Source: Alphaproteobacteria bacterium
GTDB taxonomy: Bacteria; Pseudomonadota; Alphaproteobacteria; Rhizobiales; Beijerinckiaceae
Direction of reading: 5' to 3'
Assembly (NCBI GenBank): GCA_009921785.1
Contig: RFXE01000126.1
Location: 1 to 5,520, forward strand
DNA: 5,520 nt
Position numbers and translations under genes: made by a program. Positions 1-4,871 of the stretch are shown piece by piece (the stretch's first letter is position 1; every line of letters begins with the position of its first letter). The notes below the pieces were generated by a model. It worked only from the letters and a program-made list of their open reading frames with translations, was not told the origin of the DNA and searched no databases.

Positions 1-727
1 AATTTCTTGCCCGAAGACGCGATTGAAAGCCTGATCGATCAGGATGGTGGTCTTCGCTTTGATGTCGAAGGCGAGACGGTCTACGGTGCTCTTGCCGATT
101 TTGAGCGTGATCTGTCGGGGCGTACGAATGAAACATCGAAGCTTTTTTTTGCACTCAACCGAAAAATTTTTGTGAGTGTTAGACGCCCCGCATTGTTCTC
201 AACTGACCGTGTTCGCCGACAATTCAATTATGGGCAAATTCCCCAGTCACCTCTCGATTTACTTGAATTTATCTTCACACAATTTGCCCATGCGGCAGCC
301 AAAGAGCTCGCAAACCTCTCCGATACGCTTGATGATATTGAAGATCGGGTGTTGCAGCCGGAAATTAATGATGATCGAATCTTGTTGGCCCCAATCCGCC
401 GGACATCCTCAAGACTTCATCGGCATTTTTTAGCGATGCGATTGTCGCTCGCGCGATTTGAAAAAATACAAATGGCTTTGCCTGAACATTTTGAGGATGT
501 TGCAACCAATCTATCGCGTGAACTTGAAGGCCTTGATCATGATGCCGTCTTGGTTCAAGATCGTGCGCGCTTGTTGCAAGATGAAATGGCGGCAAAGACG
601 AATGCTGCGATCAATGATAATCTGCGAATTATTTGAAACTCACAGCGGATTTTGGTTTGTGTTGGGATTGATCGCTCTTTCAAGTTTCCTCGCTTACAGG
701 CTTTTGAAGCGCTTCGATATTGTGTGA
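1..727 (+). pseudogene. CorA/ZntB-family divalent metal transporter, 5'-truncated by the window and internally deleted
   Basis: The frame is open from base 1 (N-F-L-P-E-D...) to a TGA at 634-636. It reads like the cytoplasmic domain of CorA/ZntB transporters: a beta-rich part (LFFALNRKIFVSVRR), then long charged helices (LANLSDTLDDIEDRVL; LLQDEMAAKTNAAINDNLRII). In this family the helix ending in N-L-x-x-L runs straight into membrane helix 1 and the G-M-N or G-V-N motif, which form the pore. Here the frame stops instead. The +1-shifted frame then reads THSGFWFVLGLIALSSFLAYRLLKRFDIV up to TGA 725-727, an excellent match in position and character to the family's last membrane helix. Roughly 25-30 residues, including helix 1 and the motif, are found in no frame, so this is a deletion plus frame change, not a single-base slip. 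The encoded protein could not form a channel. The family call is good; zinc or magnesium specificity is unknown. The true start lies upstream of the window. Confidence 0.8.
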
Positions 728-734
728 TCGAATA

Positions 735-767
735 TAGTCAAATATCTGTCATTTAACTCCCTTAGAT
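735..767 (+). promoter_or_regulatory. Probable PhoB-dependent promoter (Pho box plus -10) of the phosphoesterase gene
   Basis: Two 7-base direct repeats sit 11 bases apart: TAGTCAA at 735-741 and CTGTCAT at 746-752, separated by the AT-rich ATAT. The PhoB consensus is CTGTCAT-N4-CTGTCAT; the second copy is perfect and the first keeps the GTCA core. A possible -10 hexamer, TTAGAT (762-767), begins 10 bases after the box, close to the normal placement where the Pho box replaces the -35 element. The ATG at 818 follows about 50 bases later. It was found by eye; PhoB binding is inferred. Confidence 0.6.
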
Positions 768-806
768 CGGGCTCGGTGAATAGAAATCATCGTGTATCTC
801 GGATTT

Positions 807-811
807 GGGAG
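807..811 (+). promoter_or_regulatory. Ribosome binding site of the phosphoesterase gene
   Basis: GGGAG lies 6 bases before ATG 818 and 12 before the in-frame ATG 824. It therefore favours the start at 818 over the longer GTG start at 776. Confidence 0.7.
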
Positions 812-817
812 AGTAAA

Positions 818-1843
818 ATGTTGATGAGAAAATCTATATCGGCCCTAGAATTTTTGGGCGTTGCTACCGTCGTTTGCACGATTGCTATGTCAAATGCGCA
901 GGCGGAAACGAAATTCAGCTTCGGTCTTTGGGGTGATATGCCTTACGCAAAGGCCAAGGATCAGGACAAAATGCCGGCTGTTCTTGAGAGCATCAATGCC
1001 TCGGATATCGCATTTTCGATCTATGACGGCGATATCAAGGATGGTAGTTCGAAATGTACCGATGACGTCTATGCCGATGCCATCAAGATGTTCAACACAC
1101 TGAAAAAGCCGACAGTCTATATTCCAGGCGATAATGAGTGGACGGATTGCCATCGCACAAACAATGGCGGTTATGACCAGCTTGAGCGCTTGACCTATAT
1201 TCGCAAAACGATGTTTGCGGGTCCAAATAGCTTCGGCCAAGCGACAATGCCGCTTGATCATCAGGCAAAGCCGGGTGAAAAATTTGTTGAGAACACCCGC
1301 TTTGTTAAAGATGGTGTGATCTTTGTCGGCCTGAATATTCCGGGTTCGAACAACAACAAGGTGCTCGACGACAAGGAATGCACGAATAAGAGCGCACGCA
1401 CGCCGGAAATCTGCGCTACTGGCAATAAGGAGCATGAAGAGCGTGATGCTGCGAATGTCGCATGGATGTCCGAGTCATTCAAACTCGCTCGCGATTCGAA
1501 AGCTCCAGGCATCGTTCTAGTCTGGCAGGGCGATCCGGGCTTCGATTTACCTGAGACAGAAGACGTCAATGAGCGTGATAATCCAACATCTAGCGGCTTC
1601 ACCAATTTCCTCAACAAGCTTGTGAGCGAAACGGAAACTTATTCAGGCCAAGTCTTGATCGTGCATGGTGATACCCACTTCTTCAAAATGGATAAGCCGC
1701 TTTATTCACCTACAAAGATTCTTCCCAATCTGACCCGGTTGCAGACCTTCGGCAGCCCGAGCATTCATTGGGTTCGTGTTGCAGTTGATCCGGCATCGGC
1801 CAATGTGTTCACGATTGAGCCCGTTACCGTGAAGCAGAAATAA
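818..1843 (+). CDS. Exported calcineurin-like metallophosphoesterase-family protein, uncharacterised
   Basis: A 341-residue protein with a signal peptide: MLMRKS, a hydrophobic stretch, then AQA|E, with cleavage likely after residue 29, so it should act in the periplasm or outside. ATG 818 is chosen because GGGAG (807-811) lies 6 bases upstream; a GTG at 776 would add 14 residues ahead of the signal peptide and has no such site. The order of metal-site-like motifs resembles calcineurin-type phosphoesterases: WGDMPY (38-43), YDGDIKDG (69-76), PGDNEWTDC (103-111) and VHGDTHFF (281-288, H282 and H286). They depart from the standard set: D-x-H is D-x-P, and GNH(D/E) is GDNE. These variants recur in an uncharacterised bacterial family as I know it, so the protein is probably intact. 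C80/C111 and C187/C198 could form disulfides in the periplasm. The Pho-type promoter suggests phosphate scavenging. The substrate is unknown and phosphatase activity is inferred. Confidence 0.8.
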   Translation: MLMRKSISALEFLGVATVVCTIAMSNAQAETKFSFGLWGDMPYAKAKDQDKMPAVLESINASDIAFSIYDGDIKDGSSKCTDDVYADAIKMFNTLKKPTVYIPGDNEWTDCHRTNNGGYDQLERLTYIRKTMFAGPNSFGQATMPLDHQAKPGEKFVENTRFVKDGVIFVGLNIPGSNNNKVLDDKECTNKSARTPEICATGNKEHEERDAANVAWMSESFKLARDSKAPGIVLVWQGDPGFDLPETEDVNERDNPTSSGFTNFLNKLVSETETYSGQVLIVHGDTHFFKMDKPLYSPTKILPNLTRLQTFGSPSIHWVRVAVDPASANVFTIEPVTVKQK

Positions 1844-1876
1844 CTTTCGACTATTAATCTCCTCTCAGTTTTAAGG

Positions 1877-1910
1877 CGGCGGGTCTTTGCGATCCGCCGT
1901 TTTATTTTTG
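1877..1910 (+). terminator. Intrinsic terminator of the phosphoesterase gene
   Basis: A 9-bp stem (CGGCGGGTC at 1877-1885 with GATCCGCCG at 1891-1899, one G-U pair) closes a 5-base loop (TTTGC) and is followed by TTTTATTTTTG. It begins 34 bases after the stop codon, separating the phosphoesterase transcript from the flavoprotein gene downstream. Confidence 0.88.
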
Positions 1911-1961
1911 TCATGCAATGGTCATAGACGCGTAGGGTGAATAGCCTTTGGAGCGGATCTC

Positions 1962-2579
1962 ATGACGACCAAGATCACCACAATTGCAGAGCTTGAAGCG
2001 CTTTATGGGCTTCCCGGTGACACGTCTCTGGTCAAGGAAATCGCCTTTATCAATGATGATTATCGGCGGATGATTGAAGCGTCTCCCTTTGCCGCTTTAG
2101 CAACGGTTGGTCCCGAAGGTCTTGATTGTTCACCGCGGGGTGATCGCGCTGGTGAGCTTGTTAGAATTGTTGATGAAAAGACGCTGATGATGCCTGATCG
2201 TCGCGGCAATAACCGCGCCGATTCTCTTAAAAATATTATCCGCGACCCCCGCGTAGCGCTGATGTTTCTTATTCCAGGATCGGGCAATGCGCTCAGGATC
2301 AACGGACAAGCGGAATTGGATTGCGATACAGCGTTATGCGCGTCTTTCGCTGTTGATGGTCAGGCCCCGCGGAGCATTATTGTTATTCGTGTTGATGCGA
2401 TTTATTTTCAATGCGCACGCGCCATTGTACGTTCGGATCTTTGGAATCCGGCGCGCCATTGTGATCCAAAAGACCTCCCGACAGCGGGTCAGATTTTGGC
2501 TACCTTGAGCAAGGGTCAAATCGGCGGGAATGATTATGACAAAGAGTGGCCTGCACGGGCGGCGTCTTCCATGTGGTAA
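1962..2579 (+). CDS. PPOX-type FMN-binding flavoprotein (pyridoxamine 5'-phosphate oxidase family)
   Basis: A 205-residue soluble protein with no signal peptide or membrane segment. It fits the split-barrel flavoprotein superfamily, and its layout resembles the MSMEG_1061-type subgroup: an N-terminal helix beginning ELEALYG (10-16), the first barrel strands SPFAALATVGPEGLDCSPRGD (41-61), LMMPDRRGNNRADSLKNI (75-92), which normally contacts FMN phosphate, then ALMFLIPGSGNALRINGQA (99-117). The C-terminal AIVRSDLW segment is also typical. Proteins of this group bind FMN or related cofactors; substrates are mostly unknown, and true pyridoxamine phosphate oxidase activity should not be assumed. 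GGAG at 1950-1953, 8 bases before the ATG, supports the start. The gene stands alone between the terminator at 1877-1910 and a convergent small gene. I see no clear promoter or Pho box in the 51 bases ahead of it, and no evident tie to the phosphorus genes. Confidence 0.85.
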   Translation: MTTKITTIAELEALYGLPGDTSLVKEIAFINDDYRRMIEASPFAALATVGPEGLDCSPRGDRAGELVRIVDEKTLMMPDRRGNNRADSLKNIIRDPRVALMFLIPGSGNALRINGQAELDCDTALCASFAVDGQAPRSIIVIRVDAIYFQCARAIVRSDLWNPARHCDPKDLPTAGQILATLSKGQIGGNDYDKEWPARAASSMW

Positions 2580-2583
2580 CGCG

Positions 2584-2614
2584 CGCTAAGGCCCTAGGCG
2601 GTATCGCCTTAGCG
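2584..2614. terminator. Hairpin between convergent genes, possible bidirectional terminator
   Basis: A perfect 9-bp inverted repeat, CGCTAAGGC (2584-2592) with GCCTTAGCG (2606-2614), encloses a 13-base loop. It lies directly after the flavoprotein stop and overlaps the stop codon of the minus-strand gene. It has no T-run on either side, so intrinsic termination is uncertain; it may work with Rho or protect RNA 3' ends. Confidence 0.45.
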
Positions 2615-2818
2615 GAGGCCGCGGCGGGCCTTATAGCCTGACTGATTAAGGGAGCGGATCGTATCCGCCACCTTTGTCCACGTCTCGTATCCGTCTGTGT
2701 CGCCTCGGGTTTTGCAGTGGTCTGCCCGCTCTCGCGTCGATTTTTCAGCGCGTTTACCGCCGAGCGAAATAGCCGATTTCGCATGAATTTCAATGGCTTG
2801 ATCGAGTGATATCGTCAT
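2609..2818 (-). CDS. Small conserved hypothetical protein (69 residues)
   Basis: The protein begins MTISLDQAIEIHAKSAI and continues with a basic, charged helical stretch (GGKRAEKSTRERADHC) and then GDTDGYETWTKVADTIRSL. This layout (LDQA-E-IHAK, then a run of K/R/E, then GD-x-GY-W-KVAD) resembles a small alphaproteobacterial family without known function that I recall; no search was possible. It has no signal peptide or membrane helix, so it is probably cytoplasmic and mostly alpha-helical. The ATG at 2818 (minus strand) is preferred because GGGAAG (2825-2830) precedes it by 6 bases; an upstream ATG at 2857 would start inside an inverted repeat. The last ten residues (SGYKARRGLR) are basic and overlap the convergent hairpin. 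Two longer overlapping frames on this strand lack such features. Function unknown. Confidence 0.68.
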   Translation of the reverse strand: MTISLDQAIEIHAKSAISLGGKRAEKSTRERADHCKTRGDTDGYETWTKVADTIRSLNQSGYKARRGLR

Positions 2819-2840
2819 GATGCGCTTCCCGTACTCCCCT

Positions 2841-2857
2841 GTGTCCCTTAGGGACAC
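2841..2857. repeat. Perfect 17-bp inverted repeat, operator-like
   Basis: GTGTCCC and GGGACAC flank a 3-base centre (TTA). It lies 23-39 bases upstream of the minus-strand gene's ATG, just beyond its ribosome binding site. It could be an operator for a dimeric repressor or a short hairpin in the 5' leader. It may also act on the divergent phnC promoter, about 100 bases away. No known regulator was recognised. Confidence 0.55.
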
Positions 2858-2934
2858 TATGCGAGGGAGGATCCGCGGTCGGAATTATTAGCAAATTCTT
2901 AAGCCCAAGCCAAGGCAGGCTCAAAGCCCGGTCC

Positions 2935-2949
2935 GTGAAAGCCTTTCAC
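2935..2949. repeat. 15-bp palindrome just upstream of the phnC Pho box
   Basis: GTGAAAG and CTTTCAC are perfect complements around a single central C. The palindrome ends 11 bases before the Pho box at 2961. CTTTCAC differs from the Pho half-site form CTGTCAC by one base, but it is not in 11-base phase with the main box. It may be a site for a second regulator. Confidence 0.4.
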
Positions 2950-2960
2950 ATTTCCACATG

Positions 2961-2978
2961 GTGTCATGTCTCTGTCAT
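2961..2978 (+). promoter_or_regulatory. Pho box (PhoB-binding site) upstream of phnC
   Basis: GTGTCAT (2961-2967), GTCT spacer, CTGTCAT (2972-2978): two 7-base direct repeats with an 11-base period. Thirteen of 14 repeat positions match the PhoB consensus CTGTCAT-N4-CTGTCAT. The -10 expected about 10 bases downstream is weak (TAAACG at 2989-2994 is the best I see), as is common for activator-dependent promoters. The site is 43 bases before the phnC start, fitting phosphate-starvation control of the importer. Confidence 0.82.
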
Positions 2979-3008
2979 CCGGAGCTCCTAAACGCGGGTC
3001 ATGTTCAT

Positions 3009-3014
3009 GAGGAG
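3009..3014 (+). promoter_or_regulatory. Ribosome binding site of phnC
   Basis: GAGGAG lies 7 bases before ATG 3022. Two in-frame ATGs further up (3001 and 3007) would place this site inside or immediately next to the coding region, so 3022 is the likely start. Confidence 0.82.
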
Positions 3015-3021
3015 ACCGACC

Positions 3022-3822
3022 ATGCTCGAGTTAAACAATGTCTCGAAATATTTCGGTGAAAATGCCGCTGTGAATGCGGTGTCTCTGACGATCAATAAAG
3101 GAAGTTTCGTCGGGGTGATTGGCCGTTCAGGTGCCGGTAAATCAACGCTGCTTCGCATGATCAACCGCCTTAATGAGCCAAGCTTTGGATCAATCGTTTT
3201 CAATGGCACCGATGTCACAAAACTGGAAGGCGCTGAATTGCGCGAGTGGCGTCGTCGCTGTGCGATGATTTTCCAGCAATTCAATCTCGCCGGTCGTCTT
3301 GATGTGCTGACCAATGTGTTGATGGGCCGTCTCGCATCAAATTCCGGTTGGGCCTCGCTTTTAAAATTATGGGGCAATGACGACAAAGCCATTGCCCTCG
3401 CAGCCCTCGAACAATTCGACATGGCTTCGCTAGCCGCTCAACGCGCTGATCAACTCTCGGGCGGCCAACAACAACGCGTCGCCATCTGCCGCGCGCTCGT
3501 TCAAGAGCCTGATATAATTCTCGCCGACGAGCCGATCGCTTCGCTTGATCCGCGTAACACAAAAATCGTGATGGACTCGCTTTTGCGTATCAATCGCCAT
3601 TTCGGCATCACGGTTATATGTAACCTTCACTCTCTCGATCTCGCTCGCTCCTATTGCGATCGTTTGATCGGCATGGCCCACGGGCGCGTTGTATTTGACA
3701 ATGTGCCCGAGGCCCTCACTGACGATATTGCCCGCGAACTTTATGGAATCGAGGCGCAAGACGTCATTGAAACGAAATCATCCGATGCGGTTGTTCCGAA
3801 TGCTCTAACCGCACTCGCATGA
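3022..3822 (+). CDS. phnC: Phosphonate-type ABC importer, ATP-binding subunit PhnC
   Basis: A 266-residue cytoplasmic ATPase that powers import through the PhnE permease. All ABC motifs are present: Walker A GRSGAGKST (34-42), Q-loop FQQFNL (Q85), signature LSGGQ (145-149), Walker B IILADEP (165-171) with catalytic E170, D-loop SLD (174-176) and H-loop H203. PhnC-like marks are FNLAGRLDVLTNVLMGRL and the segment NLHSLDLARSYCDRLIGMAHGRVVFD. The length fits the family, and the following phnD and phnE confirm the subgroup. The last 20 or so residues (DVIETKSSDAVVPNALTALA) are a tail of no clear function. Ribosome site GAGGAG fixes ATG 3022. A Pho box lies 43 bases upstream, making it the first gene of a PhoB-controlled operon. 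The substrate may be phosphonates, phosphite or phosphate; related alphaproteobacterial systems such as PhoCDET of Sinorhizobium meliloti carry phosphate. Confidence 0.95.
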   Translation: MLELNNVSKYFGENAAVNAVSLTINKGSFVGVIGRSGAGKSTLLRMINRLNEPSFGSIVFNGTDVTKLEGAELREWRRRCAMIFQQFNLAGRLDVLTNVLMGRLASNSGWASLLKLWGNDDKAIALAALEQFDMASLAAQRADQLSGGQQQRVAICRALVQEPDIILADEPIASLDPRNTKIVMDSLLRINRHFGITVICNLHSLDLARSYCDRLIGMAHGRVVFDNVPEALTDDIARELYGIEAQDVIETKSSDAVVPNALTALA

Positions 3823-3826
3823 AAGG

Positions 3827-3851
3827 GGGCGAAGTGTGTCCTACTTCGCCC
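3827..3851 (+). other. Intercistronic RNA hairpin between phnC and phnD
   Basis: A perfect 9-bp stem, GGGCGAAGT (3827-3835) with ACTTCGCCC (3843-3851), has a 7-base loop and starts 4 bases after the phnC stop. No T-run follows (GCTCTTATC), so full termination is unlikely. Such hairpins often shield the 3' end of an upstream message, or block exonucleases to stabilise one cistron. This could help uncouple phnD dosage from phnC. Confidence 0.6.
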
Positions 3852-3861
3852 GCTCTTATCG

Positions 3862-3881
3862 CCTAACCCTCCCTAACCCTC
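3862..3881 (+). repeat. Tandem 10-bp direct repeat ahead of phnD
   Basis: CCTAACCCTC occurs twice, back to back and without a mismatch (3862-3871 and 3872-3881). It lies between the phnC-phnD hairpin and the phnD ribosome site. The leader is pyrimidine-rich and probably unstructured; it may be a simple duplication or a protein or RNA contact site. Confidence 0.7.
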
Positions 3882-3900
3882 ATAATTGGAGAATGGTTCT

Positions 3901-4815
3901 ATGTTGACTCGTAGACTTGTCCTTGCGGCCGCCGCTTCGGCACTTGCGCTCGGCACCACCGTCGCTGCCCACGCAGCCGATTGGAAGACGCAAATTCCTG
4001 AACTGACTTTTGCACTCGTTCCGGCAGAAAACGCAGCCGACACAAATAATCGTTGGCAGCCGATGATGGACTATTTGTCCAAGAAGCTCGGCGTTAAAGT
4101 CACGCTGCGTATCGTCAATGATTATGCTGCCGTCATCGAAGGCCAGAAAGCCGGTAACATCCATGTTGCACTTTATGGACCTGCTTCTTACGCCCGCGCC
4201 TATAAAATCGGCGCCGATGTTACGCCTTTTGCGATGGAAGTTTTGAATGGTGGTATCAAGGGCTATTATTCGGTTCTTTATGTGAAGAAGGACTCGCCAT
4301 ACAAGAAGCTCGAAGATCTCAAGGAAAAGCCGGTGGCTTTCGTCGACCCGAACTCGACCTCAGGCAACAATGTTCCGCGCTTTGAAATGAACAAGCTCGG
4401 CCTTGATCCAGATAAATTCTTCTCGAAGGTTGTTTATTCGGGCACTCATGAAAACTCAGTCCTCGCTTTGCAGCAAGGCACCGTTGAAGCCGCTTTCAAT
4501 GCGTGGGATAGCGAAACGTCATCAACGCTCATGAAGATGCAGACGAAGGGCATCGCGAAATATGATGATTATCGCATCATCTTCAAATCTGCTCAGATCG
4601 TGAATTCGCCAATCGCTTACGTCAATTCACTTCCTGATGATGCAAAGGCTGCCATTCGTGATGCATTCTTGAATGCTTACACAAATGATCGCGCTGCCTT
4701 CGACAAGGCTTATGATGGTAAGTATCAGTCATATGAAGCCACAACGCATGATGCCTATAAAGGCGTTGTTGATCTGATCACCTTTGTTGACGAGTTGAAG
4801 AAGAAGAGCTCCTAA
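3901..4815 (+). CDS. phnD: Periplasmic phosphonate/phosphate-type substrate-binding protein PhnD
   Basis: A 304-residue exported receptor that captures the substrate and delivers it to PhnE. The signal peptide is clear: MLTRR, a hydrophobic core of Ala/Leu, and cleavage at AHA|AD after residue 25. Mature features match PhnD proteins: the opening strand LTFALVPAENAADTNNRWQPMMDYL, the LYGPASYARA loop (91-100), VDPNSTSGNNVPR (148-160) with the Ser-Thr-Ser anion-binding loop at 152-154, GTHENSVLALQQGTVEAAFNAWDSE (181-205) with H183, E184 and D203 near the pocket positions, and a lysine-rich C-terminal helix. Family pocket residues bind the phosphonate or phosphate-like oxyanion. ATG 3901 is chosen because GGAG (3888-3891) precedes it by 9 bases; a TTG at 3886 would overlap this site. 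It is bracketed by an RNA hairpin upstream and a strong terminator downstream, as expected for a protein made in excess. The ligand (phosphonate, phosphite or phosphate) cannot be read from sequence alone. Confidence 0.94.
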   Translation: MLTRRLVLAAAASALALGTTVAAHAADWKTQIPELTFALVPAENAADTNNRWQPMMDYLSKKLGVKVTLRIVNDYAAVIEGQKAGNIHVALYGPASYARAYKIGADVTPFAMEVLNGGIKGYYSVLYVKKDSPYKKLEDLKEKPVAFVDPNSTSGNNVPRFEMNKLGLDPDKFFSKVVYSGTHENSVLALQQGTVEAAFNAWDSETSSTLMKMQTKGIAKYDDYRIIFKSAQIVNSPIAYVNSLPDDAKAAIRDAFLNAYTNDRAAFDKAYDGKYQSYEATTHDAYKGVVDLITFVDELKKKSS

Positions 4816-4825
4816 AAAATAACCC

Positions 4826-4859
4826 TCCGGGGCAGTCATCCACTGCCCCGGATTTTTTT
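4826..4859 (+). terminator. Strong intrinsic terminator between phnD and phnE
   Basis: An 11-bp perfect stem (TCCGGGGCAGT at 4826-4836 with ACTGCCCCGGA at 4842-4852) and a 5-base loop are followed by seven Ts (4853-4859). An A-run (4814-4819) before the stem could make it work in both directions. It lies 10 bases after the phnD stop and only 12 bases before the phnE ATG, so phnE expression would depend on read-through or on a promoter not recognised here. Confidence 0.9.
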
Positions 4860-4871
4860 AAAGCATATTCC

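Noticed and set aside
458..727. Separate 89-residue gene overlapping the CorA-type frame, or a programmed +1 frameshift joining the two frames
   Set aside because: Only its last 30 residues look like protein of the family; the rest is the shadow of the real frame. A frameshift alone would not restore the missing first membrane helix.
776..817. Longer GTG start for the phosphoesterase
   Set aside because: It would add 14 polar residues before a normal signal peptide and has no good ribosome site, whereas ATG 818 has GGGAG 6 bases upstream.
890..1435. 181-residue open frame on the minus strand
   Set aside because: It lies antisense inside the phosphoesterase gene, has low-complexity non-family composition and no start context.
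1908..1938. Sigma-70 promoter for the flavoprotein gene (TTGTCA, then TAGGGT)
   Set aside because: The -10 is poor and the 19-base spacing is long; it is not supportable beyond chance.
2500..2793. 97-residue minus-strand frame overlapping the small gene
   Set aside because: It runs into the flavoprotein coding region, is arginine/alanine-rich as expected of a shadow frame, and lacks a ribosome site; the 69-residue frame has one.
3001..3021. ATG 3001 as the phnC start
   Set aside because: The strong GAGGAG site (3009-3014) would then be inside the gene; homologues start near MLELNNVSK, encoded from 3022.
3862..3881. CCCTAA-like repeat as telomeric or CRISPR sequence
   Set aside because: There are only two adjacent 10-base units with no spacers, inside a bacterial operon gap.
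3886..3900. TTG 3886 as the phnD start
   Set aside because: It overlaps the ribosome site and would put an acidic residue ahead of a typical MLTRR signal peptide beginning at ATG 3901.
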